Source: Macrostomum hystrix (lineage: Eukaryota; Platyhelminthes; Macrostomidae). From it: a stretch of DNA of 64,000 nt. Location of the stretch: NCBI GenBank assembly GCA_950097015.1, contig CATNEN010000039.1:3484001-3548000 (forward strand), given 5' to 3'. Made by a program: the position numbers and the translations under genes. The notes under the pieces were generated by a model that had not been told where the DNA came from, ran no database searches, and was given only the letters and a program-made list of their open reading frames with translations. Below are positions 25,301-35,949 of this stretch, in pieces (positions within the stretch are counted from its first letter, which is position 1; the number at the start of each line of letters is the position of its first letter).

Positions 25301-28300
25301 GCGTTCCTTAATAAACATGTAAAATTACCCTTGAAACAGGTAGCGTTCCCTAATAAACATGTAATATTCCCCTTGAAACAGGTAGCGTTCCTTAATAAAC
25401 ATGTAATATTCCCCTTGAAACAGGTAGCGTTCCCTAATAAACATGTAATATTCCCCTTGAAACAGGTAGCGTTCCCTAATAAACATGTAATATTCCCCTT
25501 GAAACAGGTAGCGTTCCTTAATAAACATGTAATATTCCCCTTGAAACAGGTAGCGTTCCTTAATAAACATGTAATATTCCCCTTGAAACAGGTAGCGTTC
25601 CCTAATAAACATGTAAAATTACCCTTGAAACAGGTAGCGTTCCCTAATAAACATGTAAAATTACCCTTGAAACAGGTAGCGTTCCTTAATAAACATGTAA
25701 TATTCCCCTTGAAACAGGTAGCGTTCCCTAATAAACATGTAATATTCCCCTTGAAACAGGTAGCGTTCCTCATCAAGCAGGTGCTATTCCCCTTGAAACA
25801 GGTAGCATTCCTCATCAAGCAGGTGCTATTCCCCATCAAACAGGTAATGTTACCCATCAAACAGGTAGCATTCCCCATCAAGCAGGTGCTATTCCCCATC
25901 AAACAGGTAGTTTTACCCATCAAACAGGTAATGTTACCCATCAAACAGGTAATGTTACCCATCAAACAGGTAATGTTACCCATCAAACAGGTAATGTTAC
26001 CCATCAAACAGGTAATGTTACCCATCAAACAGGTAATGTTACCCATCAAACAGGTAATGTTACCCATCAAACAGGTAATGTTACCCATCAAACAGGTAAT
26101 GTTACCAATAAAATAGATAGCATTCCCCATCAAACAGACAGAGGATGCAGTGAGGGAAACAGATCAAACAGGCAGCACAGGTAGCACAGGTAACAGTTAA
26201 CAGGTACAACAATTATTAGACGGGCAATTTTTTTCATATCTTCGTCCATTAGCAGATGATCAAAGTTAATTTCTATGTAAAAATCATTCCTCCAGCTAAC
26301 ATAGAGTTAGTAGTCTTGCAGAGAAAATGCAATTTGCAGTTTAGATCACACAATCCCAATGACAGATCCCAAAACTAGATAGGCAAGTTCCTAACGTGCG
26401 ACATCCCGCACCCCAGTTGAAGGTGGGCGCAGTCCCCAATTTCACTTGGATCTGCCTGCCACCGGGGGAGCAGGCCTTCACGGATCTTCCCCTATAGCCT
26501 GTCTTGTTTGCCTTTGACAAACCTGGGCCTAAATAGTACGACAACCTTTGGGGGGCCTTCAAAAGTCTGGGCTTGGCGCATCCCATTGTCCAAAACCGGG
26601 CCTGGCTCCTCCATCCAGTTGTCAACGCTAGAGCGTCTGGTTTTTTCTTATCTTTTCCTTCTCTCCTTCTCATTCTCCTCTCTTATCTCCAAGGTGTGTT
26701 TAACTTTGAATTTTAACTGGAAAATATGAGTATAGCTGTGTTCTGGTTTCCACATCAAGGCTAATGGGATATTTGCTGATATTGACGTGCTGTGCGTATG
26801 TTGCGCCTGTGTTCGAGTACTGCGGGTGAGAGGGTAGGGTAGGAGGGGAAGGAGAGAGAGGGGTAGGAGAGAGAGTGGGGTAGGAGCGAAGGAAGGGAGT
26901 AGGAGAGGAAGGGTGTAGGAGAAATGGTTAGGTTGGAGAGAGAGTGAGGGTTAGAAGAAAGCGAAGGTAATAGAGAGGGGGCAGGACTGGAGAGAGAGGT
27001 TAGAGGCGGAGAGAAAGGGTAGAGGCGGAGAGAGAGGTTAGAGGAGGAGAGAAAGGGTAGAGGCGGAGAGAGAGGGTAGAGGCGGAGAGAGAGGGTAGAG
27101 GCGGAGAGAGAGGGTAGAGGCGGAGAGAGAGGGTAGAGGCGGAGAGAGAGGGTAGAGGCGGAGAGAGAGGGTAGAGGCGGAGAGAGAGGGTAGAGGCGGA
27201 GAGAGAGGGTAGAGAAGTAGAAAGAGTGAAGGTAGTAAATAAAGAGGTAGGATTAGAAGAAAGAGGTAGAATAGGTGAGAGAGGACGGGTAAAAGAGAGG
27301 GTAGATTGAGGGAGAGGCTGAGAGAGATGGTGATGAAGAGACGCAGATGAAAGTTTCCAGGAAAACCAGGCCAAGCTGCTCGGGCTCATGTGGCAGTTCC
27401 AGACCTGCTCAAGGCTGACTTCACTGACGGCTGTCGAACAAAGGCCGCCAGTGAGCTGACCGGAAGGCACACAATAGCGAGCAGGCTGTTTTTACTCCAG
27501 CATCCTCAGCCCTTGTCACTTTGAGCTGTGCGAAGTGAGACTGTTCTCTCCCATCATCGTATCAAAATTCAGCTGACTTTTTACTTAGCTAACTTCCTTC
27601 ATTGTGTTGATGCAAATTCATTAACGGCCCTACAGCTCCTTTATTCGTTACCTTTTAACCCCACACTTTTCAACTTATCGATGAGGCAGTGAGGGAGACA
27701 GACGATGCAGTGAGGGAGACAGAGGATGCAGTGGGGGAGACAGAGGATGCAGTGAGGGAGACAGAGGATGCAGTGGGGGAGGCAGAGGATGCAGTGAGGG
27801 AGACAGAGGATGCAGTGGGGGAGGCAGAGGATGCAGTGAGGGAGACAGAGGATGCAGTGGGGGAGACAGATAAGGCAGTGAGGGAGACAGAGGATGCAGT
27901 GTGGGAGACAGAGGATGCAGTGGGGGAGACAGAGGATGCAGTGGGGGAGACAGAGGATGCAGTGGGGGAGACAGAGGATGCAGTGAGGGAGACAGAGGAT
28001 GCAGTGGGGGAGACAGATAAGGCAGTGAGGGAGACAGAGGATGCAGTGTGGGAGACAGAGGATGCAGTGGGGGAGGCAGAGGATGCAGTGAGGGAGACAG
28101 AGGATGCAGTGGGGGAGACAGACGATGCAGTGGGGGAGACAGAGGATGCAGTGTGGGAGACAGAGGATGCAGTGGGGGAGACAGAGGATGCAGTGGGGGA
28201 GACAGAGGATGCAGTGGGGGAGACAGACGATGCAGTGGGGGAGACAGAAGATGCAGTGGGGGAGACAGACGATGCAGTGGGGGAGACAGATTAGGCAGTG

Positions 28301-28785
28301 AGGGAGACAGAAGATGCTATGGGGGAGACAGAGGATGCAATGGGGGGAGACAGAGGATGCAGTGGGATGGAAGTTAGGTTTTGAAGCAATAATTTTTCGA
28401 ATCCAAAATCCCAGTTTCGCCCCCATCACACAGTGCATCATCCGGGACTTGCTCCGCTCACCTGAATCCATGGTGACAGCCAGTAGCCGATGGCCTCCAG
28501 GTAGGGCACCACGTAGCAACCGACTTCACCGAGCTTCATGGGATCCAGATCCCAGTAGACGGAGGTGTACAGGTAGGTGGCTGCGAACACCAGGTTAATT
28601 AAGTCGGCGATGGCCAGAGCTGAGAAAAGGATTGATGTGGTCTTTTGAAAAACCTTGTAGCGCACAATGACGAGCAGGTTCAAAGCAGTGCCGCAGAATC
28701 CAATGAGCAGTAGCAGAGGCATGAACCAGGACATGAAGTAGCGCTTGAACTGGTAGAACGAGTCTTTTGGCGCTGAATCCGACAT
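22348..28785 (-). CDS. rhodopsin-class GPCR, peptide-receptor-like (3 exons, 495 aa)
   Basis: A seven-transmembrane receptor. Exons (minus): 28785-28462, 23644-23217, 23083-22348; phases 0 and 2 join correctly. TM1 about 19-42 (G32...N36), TM2 with LAIAD (57-61), TM3 from C90, TM4 about 135-155, ECL2 with N-glycosylation site N174 and C184 (disulfide partner of C90), TM5 about 199-222, TM6 about 302-325, TM7 with LNNSTNWIFFLLSGRKFR. The last motif resembles the NSxxNFxxYxxSGxxFR end of FMRFamide/neuropeptide-type receptors. Odd points: the DRY position reads F113-H114-R115, TM6 lacks the CWxP motif, and ICL3 and the C-tail contain three CAG-coded Gln runs. ATG at 28785 was chosen because the frame upstream has no other ATG. 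Ligand unknown. Intron 1 (23645-28461) is mostly minisatellite. Confidence 0.9.
23675..24415. repeat. 20-bp minisatellite in GPCR intron 1
   Basis: About 37 copies of GACTCAGCTAACTGAAGGAT, with variants TCCTTGAG, TCCCTGAG and shortened units (GATAAGCTAACTGAAG). Groups of variants recur in the same order (around 23760 and 23956), suggesting duplication of multi-unit blocks. Confidence 0.95.
24866..25800. repeat. 42-bp minisatellite in GPCR intron 1
   Basis: About 22 copies of a 42-bp unit: CCTTGAAACAGGTAGCGTTC then CTTAATAAACATGTAATATTCC. Most variation is at two sites (CCTTAAT/CCCTAAT and TATTCCCC/AAATTACC). The right part passes into a 21-bp array. The long open frames on both strands are by-products of the unit length. 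Confidence 0.95.
25801..26138. repeat. 21-bp minisatellite continuous with the 42-bp array
   Basis: About 15 copies of CATCAAACAGGTAATGTTAC+C and close variants (GTGCTATTC, GTAGTTTTAC). It shares the AAACAGGTA core with the 42-bp unit to its left. Confidence 0.95.
26139..26170. repeat. single copy of the 28-kb array unit joined to the 21-bp array
   Basis: GACAGAGGATGCAGTGAGGG matches the unit of the array at 27679-28372 exactly, and is followed again by ATCAAACAGG of the left array. It is a chimeric junction between two unrelated minisatellites. Confidence 0.7.
26825..27350. repeat. polypurine tract with 19-bp repeat
   Basis: More than 500 nt almost purely A/G on the plus strand. From 27000 to 27215 it is regular: about 11 copies of GGTAGAGGCGGAGAGAGAG. 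It lies inside GPCR intron 1, where the transcript carries the pyrimidine strand. Confidence 0.9.
27679..28372. repeat. 21-bp minisatellite in GPCR intron 1
   Basis: About 33 copies of GATGCAGTGGGGGAGACAGA+G with variants (TGAGGG, TGTGGG, GGCAGAG, GACGATG, GATAAGG). It ends about 90 bp from the exon 1 donor. Open frames with GETEDAV or CLPHCI repeats across it are artefacts. Confidence 0.95.
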
Positions 28786-29084
28786 TGTCTTTCCCGCAGC
28801 TGATTTTGCTTTCACTCGAAACGTCTAGATCCTTCTATCTCAATACGATCTAATACACTTGCTATCGATCTTCTTTAGAAGTGTTAGTCTACAGTGAGGG
28901 AATAATTCTACGCGTTTATATTATTCCCGCATGCTTCTCATTGGACGCCCAGCAAATGGCCAATCACTATGCTGGAAATAGGCGCTTTTGAGAGTATTGA
29001 ATTACCGCCTACCGTTTTCTCTACTTTTAATCTTTGCTTTTGAAGATCAAAATGCTTTAAAGACAGTCTAGGGTGCGGTGGGCG
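28786..29084. other. 5' flank of the GPCR gene
   Basis: Probable 5' UTR and promoter of the minus-strand GPCR. No coding signal. Confidence 0.45.
28915..28922 (-). promoter_or_regulatory. possible TATA box of the GPCR gene
   Basis: AATATAAA read on the minus strand, about 130 nt before the start codon at 28785. Single-motif evidence only. Confidence 0.25.
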
Positions 29085-29203
29085 AGACAGGGAAGCAGTG
29101 GGGGAGAAATAAGATGCAGTGAGGGAGACAGAGGAGGCAGTGAGGGAGACAGGATGCAGTGAGGGAGACAGAGGATGCAGTGAGGGAGACAGAGGACGGC
29201 AGT
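29085..29203. repeat. second site of the 21-bp GATGCAGTG family
   Basis: About 5 copies of GATGCAGTGAGGGAGACAGA+G in the same orientation as 27679-28372. The two arrays therefore bracket GPCR exon 1. Confidence 0.85.
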
Positions 29204-30894
29204 GCAAGCGACAGTCGATGGTCAAATGTGATTCCATGCTTGAGTCTACTCAACCCGGCCTGCTCAAGTGATAACGAGTTCGGTTGAGTCGCTTCAAAGT
29301 CGCAGTCTCCATTCCAATCGAGCGTGCAGAGTCGCCAGGTGCGGACTCTGGCGTGGACTACTCGGAGCCGCAGCCCACTCGCCCAATTACCCGGGATTCC
29401 GCAGGTGGCTTTTTAGACGTTTTTTGTGGCACTTTCGCAATCCTCTCGCAATTTTCTCTTTCTTATTTTCTCTTTTTTTTGTCTTTGCTCTTTGTACAAA
29501 AAACCACACTGAGCGGGCTAAGCTTGTGAAGTCGACTAACTGGGAAGGGAGTCTGAGATACGGATAAGAAAGAAATTGCAGAATAAAATGAGAGATTCAT
29601 CCTAGTGGAGTGGCACAAAGCTGCGCTATCTCCAGTCCATCAGACTCGCGCTCTCCACAGCACTACTCACAATTTGAGCATTCAGTCACTAGGGTCTTTT
29701 TCCTTTAACTTCCCTCTTCTTTCTCTGTCCTGGCTTGTCCTGTCCTGTCCTGTCCTGTCCTGTTAAGGTTCGTTAGGTTCGTTTAAGACAATTTTTTGCA
29801 CAAGCTGACTCATTGTTGTGGATTTACTTACACTCCTTACTGGCATGACTCATGCGCCGTGGTCTATTTTTAGCTATTTAGAATATACCCGAAGCCAATA
29901 AGAGTTCGCGACCTTGAAGCACGCACAGTGTGCATGATATCTTCATATTCACTATTAAAAATCCCATATAAAACACACCTGTCTCATGACTTTACAAGGG
30001 CAATAGTCAAAGCAAAGCTAGAGCAGAGATGAAAGAATAAAACTAATAGCATAGATGTGATGAGGATAAAAGTTTCTTATCTAATATTCAGCTACGACAA
30101 GTGTTCAGTTAGACAACTGAATCCGTCTCAGAGCCCTGATCAGGGTACAGCACAGACACAGACACGACACAATAAGTGAGATGGACTAGGTCACTGTCTA
30201 CCTATTCTGCAGCCTCAGTCTCATCCTAATTTTCTGCCAGAATCTTCTTTGAAGCAGCACTTCACAGAGTGCGTGTGGGTGAGAGGGCTTTGTAAAGTAA
30301 CAAAAAAGTGTTGCTATATCAGACCTTCATCTTTCATCTCGCTGCCAAATCATGGGATCATGGCAAAGCCGCAGAGTTGAATACACTTTACATCACACCA
30401 ATGCAAAGAGCGACTGATTAACAAGATTAGGGCATCGCTATAGTGCCACTGGCCCTGTATAGTCTTCAAAGAATAACCCCTGTAGCCCTTTATGCCAGAA
30501 AATTTTAATAATGCATGCAGTGAAGTGTAGGGTAACGTTAACTATATTAGTAATAAGCATTTACGAATTAAACATAACCAACTGTACATTCGTTTACATG
30601 GCCTCAAGAACTCTCTACTGATCAGCAGCTCTATCTGGCTCCAAAAACACGGTATTCGGGCTTATAGAGGATAATGAAATTTTTCCGAATGCGTGCTTAG
30701 TGACAGCAGCAGCTGCAATGCGGAAAACACGAGGGCCAATTAAACAGGTACGAGTATATGGGGTATGACCACTTTACTCGGGAAGAATGCAATATTCCTC
30801 AGGCCAGAGGCAGCTGAAAGCTGTTAAATTTAATACGGGAAGAGCTGCGTCTGCTGAAGATTTCGCGGATTTAGATTTTGGGAAATGTGAATAC
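29204..30894. other. spacer with a short TGTCC repeat
   Basis: Mostly AT-rich and non-coding. A (TGTCC)n microsatellite of about five units lies near 29736-29763. A GC-richer stretch at 29275-29403 and a 10-codon ATG...CAG|GTACGAG stretch at 30718-30747 could be isolated exons but lack support. Confidence 0.4.
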
Positions 30895-31935
30895 AGGTTA
30901 GGAAATGGGATTACAGGTTGTGAAACGGGACTACATGTTGGGAAATGGGACTACAGGTTTGGAAATGGGATTACAGGTTGGGGAATGGGACTACAGGTTA
31001 GAAAATGGGATTATAGGTTGGGAAATGGGACTACAGGTTGTGAAATGGGACTACATGTTGGGAAATGGGACTACAGGTTGGGAAATGGGTCTACGTGCAT
31101 GTTGGGAAATGGGATTACAGGTTGGGAAATGGGATTACAATTTGGGGAATGGGACTACAGGTTAGAAAATGGGATTATAGGTTGGGAAATGGGACTACAG
31201 GTTGGGAAATGGGACAAAATGTCGGGAAATGGGACAACATATTTGGAAATGGGACTACAGGATGGGAAATGGGACTACAGGTTGGGAAATGGGACAAAAT
31301 GTCGGGAAATGGGACAACTATTTGGAAATGGGACTACAGGATGGGAAATGGGACTACAGGTTGGGAAATGGGACAAAATGTCGGGAAATGGGACAACATA
31401 TTTGGAAATGGGACTACAGGATGGGAAATGGGACTACAGGTTGGGAAATGGGACAAAATGTTGGGAAATGGGACTACAGGTTGGGAAATGGGACAACATA
31501 TTGGGGAATGGGACTACAGGATGGGAAATGGGACTACAGGTTGGGAAACGGGATTACAGGTTGGGAAATGGGACTACATGTTGGGAAACGGGATTACAGG
31601 TTGGGAAACGGGATTACAGTTTGGGAAATGTGATTACAGGTTGGGAAATGGGACTACATATTGGGGAATGGGACTACAGGATGGGAAATGGGACTACAGG
31701 TTGGGAAACGGGATTACAGGTTGGGAAATGGGACTACATGTTGGGAAACGGGATTACAGGTTGGGAAACGGGATTACAGTTTGGGAAATGTGATTACAGG
31801 TTGGGAAATGGGACTACATGTTGGGAAACGGGATTACAGGTTGGGAAACGGGATTAAAGTTTGGGAAATGTGATTACAGGTCGGGAAATGGGATTACATG
31901 TTGGCAAACGGGATTACAGGTTGGGAAATGGGACT
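30895..31935. repeat. 21-bp minisatellite
   Basis: About 49 copies of GACTACAGGTTGGGAAATGG+G with variants (ACAAAATGTCGGG, ATATTTGG, AAACGGGATT). Multi-unit blocks are duplicated (for example 31500-31640 and 31655-31800). An open frame of 356 codons runs through because the unit is 7 codons long; it is not a gene. Confidence 0.95.
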
Positions 31936-33470
31936 AGGCCTACATTTTCGGAAATCGGTCATTACAGGCGTGTAAAACACAGGATTTAAGGTTTACGGAA
32001 TTTTAAGTTGAATTACAGGTGGGTAGACATATTAGGGTTGTACAATCGGAAGAAAGCTGGATTACATTTTTTATTTATGTGATTACTGTTTTGTGCGATT
32101 TCCAGATTAAGTGGAAATCTGGGGCAATTTATTAATTGATTGATCGGCAAACTGAAGCAGAGATGGAAAAAATCAATTTGCTATAGTAAACTTTAGTTAA
32201 TAGTTTAATAGCTAAACCGACTTCAGCTCGGTTCATTGCTAAGTCCACCTAGTTCGTAATCAGTTTTCTTAGCACTAAACTGAGCAGGCTAATTATTCTG
32301 TGTTAAGTGTTATTAAATAACATGGCAATTTTGTTGGTTTTAAAAATGCCAAGAAACTGACACGAAAAACGCGTGCTTTAATGCCCAAATCTAATCTCTT
32401 GTCCCAAGCACAAAATGTAGGTCAACCCCTGTGATCTAATGACTCTATAACTCAGTTTCTGAACTGATAGCATGATTTTGCATAAGCTTAGCAATCGAAA
32501 GCACGAATTATTTTACAATTAAAGTAAATATTTCATTTTTTCAAGGGTATATTGAGCCTATAACTTTGAATTTATCAAGCAAAACAAAAAAATCTTTGTG
32601 AATAGACTCTTTCTACTGACATTAGTATTATCATTTTAATTGTAACACGTTTCGAGTACGTTATGCCCTGCATTCTGTAAGCGGCTAACACGTCGAAGGC
32701 AGCGAAAGTCACATCGAGGGAATCAGGAATTGAGGTGGTGCGTCAGGAGAACGATCACAATCTCCTGGGGAATTTATTATAGCCTTAGAACTTCATTTAA
32801 TTTCTGAATTAATTAAAATATGAATTTATCGTTTTGTCAGTTGTATACGGAAAAGCTGACAACTTTGTACTTGTAGTTCTGAGCTCCAAGATCGAATAAT
32901 CCTGAAGTTCTCCTGCTTGTGTTCCGGGGATGAAAAGCCAGACAATTATTTTTTGCCGTTTCCTTCACCTTAACAGGCAGGTTGCATGTGAATTTTGACT
33001 AGCAAACCTGCACTGGAAGTGGCGACCCCTGTTTAATTAAAATAATCTTTGCATTGATGCTATTCCTTCTTTCCTATAGCTTTAGTGTGAATATAAAGTT
33101 TTATTTATTAAAGTTTACAAAAAATTGAAAGAATTAAACAATATTAAAGAAACAAAAGAGAGTTATCTTTTTTGCAAGCACTATATCCACGTTTCTGTTG
33201 CTCACGTTCGTCGGCGAGCTTTTTTCCTGTGCTTAAATGCATGCAGATGTCGGCTTGTGGGGGACATGTCAATACCATGATGCCAACAGAAGACAAATGA
33301 ATTACGCGTTCTTGCATGCGAGCTCAGTATAGGTGAAAATTTCTATTTGGAATGTTGATTGAGTGCTAATATATTTGTATATATATGGTTGACCCCCTTA
33401 AAGCCCTAGAGTCTAAACGCACACCTCGCTCTGAAGAAAAAATGAATGAAGCGCTTGTTGTTCGAGTAAA
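31936..33470. other. AT-rich spacer
   Basis: No gene, RNA or repeat recognised. Confidence 0.5.
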
Positions 33471-33653
33471 TATACCTTTTTGCGATTGAATTCGTCCAAA
33501 CTGCAAAACCTTTCGTCCACTAACGCTTTCTTAATGGGAGCTAAATTTAGATCATACCATAGACAACCGTGTTCACGCAAAACGGTTCATCCAGTTTGTA
33601 AAACATTTCGTCTAAACCCTTCGTCCAAACAGCTAACAGCTAAACGGAGCGAC

Positions 33654-33659
33654 TTTATT
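33654..33659 (-). promoter_or_regulatory. poly(A) signal of the transposase gene
   Basis: AATAAA on the minus strand, 52 nt after the stop and inside the transposon. Confidence 0.55.
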
Positions 33660-33710
33660 TGATATCACGAGATATTGAACAAAGCAAAAACAGTGTCTCT
33701 TGTTAGAATG

Positions 33711-34769
33711 TTAGTTCAAAATGTCTTCGTAGTCCAAACAACGGCCGTAGTAACCCACAGTGTGATTGGTCCATTGCTGGCACTTCTCCTGTGTAATCAC
33801 ATGCAGTGCAGCTTCGACCTCTCTCTTCAAAATGTGCATCCGCCAGGCATGCAGAGTCAGGTTCGCAGCAGCAGCAGCTTGCCGATTAGAGAGCTCGTGC
33901 TGAATAGCGGGAACTGACAGTGCCCTCTTCACTGATGCCTTCAGGGAAGACCCTGCGCGCTCAGTTGGGTTGAGATACGGAGAGTACGGTGGCAATTGAT
34001 AGGTGCTGTGTTGCGGTGAAAGTCCAGGGACTTGAAGGTGAGCGCGGGCCCCATCAAAGATCGCCACCCACTCAGCCTCCACCAGGACATCCAGCTCTAC
34101 TAAGAAGTCTGCAAAATTTTGAGCTCGAAAACCTCCTTCCATCAGCGCATAGTGAACAAGTCCCCATTGCGGAGATATGGCCAAGCAGAGAGTCAGGTTT
34201 TGTCCGCGCTGGCCACATACCGTTCTCACCGCAGGCTGGCCTCGATATGCCCATCCTTGAGTTCTCGCCGTCCACAGGTTCAGCCCGAACTCATCGAGAA
34301 AAATCTGGTTCCTGTCGTGTCCTTCGTTCATCATCCACTGTGCGTACTCACATCTCGCCGCCTTCACAACTGGGTCGTTCCAATCAAACGTAATCTGCCT
34401 AGCCAGCTTCAAAGTCACCAGCTGTTTGTCAAGTGCTCGACTTATGGTTGAGACATGAGGAAGTTGACCTTCATTGCCAAGTTGCATCAGATGGTTCCGC
34501 ATCATTTGTAATGTCGCGGACGGGTTTGCCTCGAGGAACTCGATGATTGACTCAATCTGCTGCTCTTGCAGTTTCTTCGGACGGCCACCTGCTGATGGAA
34601 ACTTCTCAATGCGCCCGGTTTGAACGTAGGTGTCGACAATCGTTTTGGCTGTCTTTCTCTTGATCCCAAGGATATCGGCCAGTTGTTTCCAATCGCGGCC
34701 TTCTTCAACAGCCAAGGCTAATCGCCTGCGGTCTTCGTTTGACACTGGATGGTAGGGGCCTCGGTTCAT
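33711..34769 (-). CDS. transposase, IS630/Tc1-mariner type, DD30E
   Basis: A DDE transposase of 352 aa counted from the ATG at 34769; the frame is open further upstream but without an ATG. An N-terminal helix-turn-helix region (about residues 10-55, WKQLADILGIKRKTAKTIVD) is followed by a GRP hook-like GGRPKK and a second helical DNA-binding region. The catalytic triad is visible: D159 in IFLDEFG, D239 in AIFDGARAH, E270 in PYSPYLNPTE. The second D and the E are separated by 30 residues, shorter than the 34 of classic Tc1/mariner. No stop or frameshift interrupts it, and AATAAA lies 52 nt after the stop, so it may be active. It is the only transposase I see in the window. Confidence 0.92.
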   Translation of the reverse strand: MNRGPYHPVSNEDRRRLALAVEEGRDWKQLADILGIKRKTAKTIVDTYVQTGRIEKFPSAGGRPKKLQEQQIESIIEFLEANPSATLQMMRNHLMQLGNEGQLPHVSTISRALDKQLVTLKLARQITFDWNDPVVKAARCEYAQWMMNEGHDRNQIFLDEFGLNLWTARTQGWAYRGQPAVRTVCGQRGQNLTLCLAISPQWGLVHYALMEGGFRAQNFADFLVELDVLVEAEWVAIFDGARAHLQVPGLSPQHSTYQLPPYSPYLNPTERAGSSLKASVKRALSVPAIQHELSNRQAAAAANLTLHAWRMHILKREVEAALHVITQEKCQQWTNHTVGYYGRCLDYEDILN

Positions 34770-35043
34770 CTTCGACTGTTTTGCCGGGTTCGGAATGGAA
34801 GATAGGCCTATGCGTTGCTGTAGCTTTAGTGGTAGCAAAAGCGAACTGTCAATTGGGTGTTAACTATGGTAGGAACAGTACACTCGGTCTCTAGTCTAGG
34901 GGACGAAATGTTTTACAAACTGGATGAACCGTTTTGCGTGAAAACGGTTGTCTATGGTATGATCTAAATTTAGCTCCCATTAAGAAAGCATTTGTGGACG
35001 AAAGGTTTTGCAGTTTAGACGAATTCAATCGCAAAAAAGTATA

Positions 35044-35949
35044 GTATTATTTTATCATATAAGATAAAAAATTCTAACAAAAATCCTTTCACACATAAAA
35101 TCATAGACGAAAATGTCAGAATTCGATAACTTAGGAAAATTCATTGTTTTACAGCGTTAAGTTTGTGGAATCTTTTTTAAATGACTATCTTCTTGAATTT
35201 AAATACAAGCATGTTGTGTATTTCGTTCCTAATGTTCTAAAATATTTTAATATTCAATTATTTCCTATTTTATATTTAATTGCAGTCTTTAAATAAGGAC
35301 ATAGGAGCGATTTGTAAAGTTGCCTTTAAAACTCCAGTGACAACTTAACCCTAAACAACAGCTGTATAAAAATAGTTGTGAAATGAGATTTGAGACGGCT
35401 CAAATTAAGTTTTATTTCTTATAGGCCCCTTGTACAAATTATAAACATTTTAGAATTGATATTTATCAGAACAGTAAAAACATAAGCCTATACTTTTTAT
35501 CATGTATAGAAACCTACAAATCATGGTCACTATTTAGGTCAATTTTCTTATTAAAAGATATGTGTGAGTGTGACTTTCGCCACATGTTAAACAACATGTT
35601 ATTCTGCATATTAAACTGCATGTTAGTCGCCTTAATAATCAGTAGTCAGTAATATGTCAGCCAGTTGTATTTATAGTGTGTGGGCCGGGCCATACTGCAC
35701 ATTTATCAGTATATTAATTTCTGTCACAATGGTAGGCCTAGTAGTGGATAAAAATAAGACTTGTTGTTTTTTTCTTCTAAAGTATAATAAATTTTGCATT
35801 ACTGCCTAAATTGGTTTAAATATTAAACATTTTTATATCTGGTTAATCAGAGTTTGGTTGGCTATTGCAGAGTTCTATTGCAAAGATGTAACCACATTTC
35901 AATCCAGTTTAACATGCTGCGAAAGTCACATATATATCAAAAGGGTTAA
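35044..35949. other. AT-rich spacer between two TIR elements
   Basis: No coding signal or repeat recognised. Confidence 0.5.

Larger units (their letters stand above)
33473..35041 (-). mobile_element. complete 1.57-kb Tc1/mariner-IS630-type transposon
   Basis: 140-bp terminal inverted repeats, 33473-33612 and 34902-35041, are about 95% identical, begin TACCTTTTTGCG / TACTTTTTTGCG, and are flanked by TA on both sides (33471-33472, 35042-35043), the target duplication of this superfamily. The TIRs contain repeated TTCGTC motifs. The element holds one uninterrupted transposase gene on the minus strand and is probably young. Confidence 0.92.

Noticed and set aside
24743-26133. Open frames of 457 and 427 codons on opposite strands
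   Set aside because: They follow the 42/21-bp minisatellite in GPCR intron 1, have no non-repetitive domain, and mirror each other in unit length.
27641-28519. Cys/His-rich repeat protein (CLPHCI) on the minus strand
   Set aside because: It is a 21-bp minisatellite read in frame, inside a confirmed intron, running into GPCR exon 1 in the wrong frame.
29281-29403. Possible orphan exon (SRFKVAVSIPIERAESPG... to CAG|GTGGC)
   Set aside because: GC-rich and open, but there is no acceptor tract, no ATG, no neighbouring exon and no recognisable family. A stop lies just upstream at 29272.
30718-30747. Ten-codon first exon MRKTRGPIKQ before GTACGAG
   Set aside because: Too short to support, and no downstream exon in the matching phase was found.
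30787-31857. 356-codon plus-strand frame with a non-repetitive start (MQYSSGQRQLKAVKF)
   Set aside because: The bulk is a 21-bp minisatellite; overlapping frames are equally open. The first 30 codons have no acceptor in the right phase and no homology.
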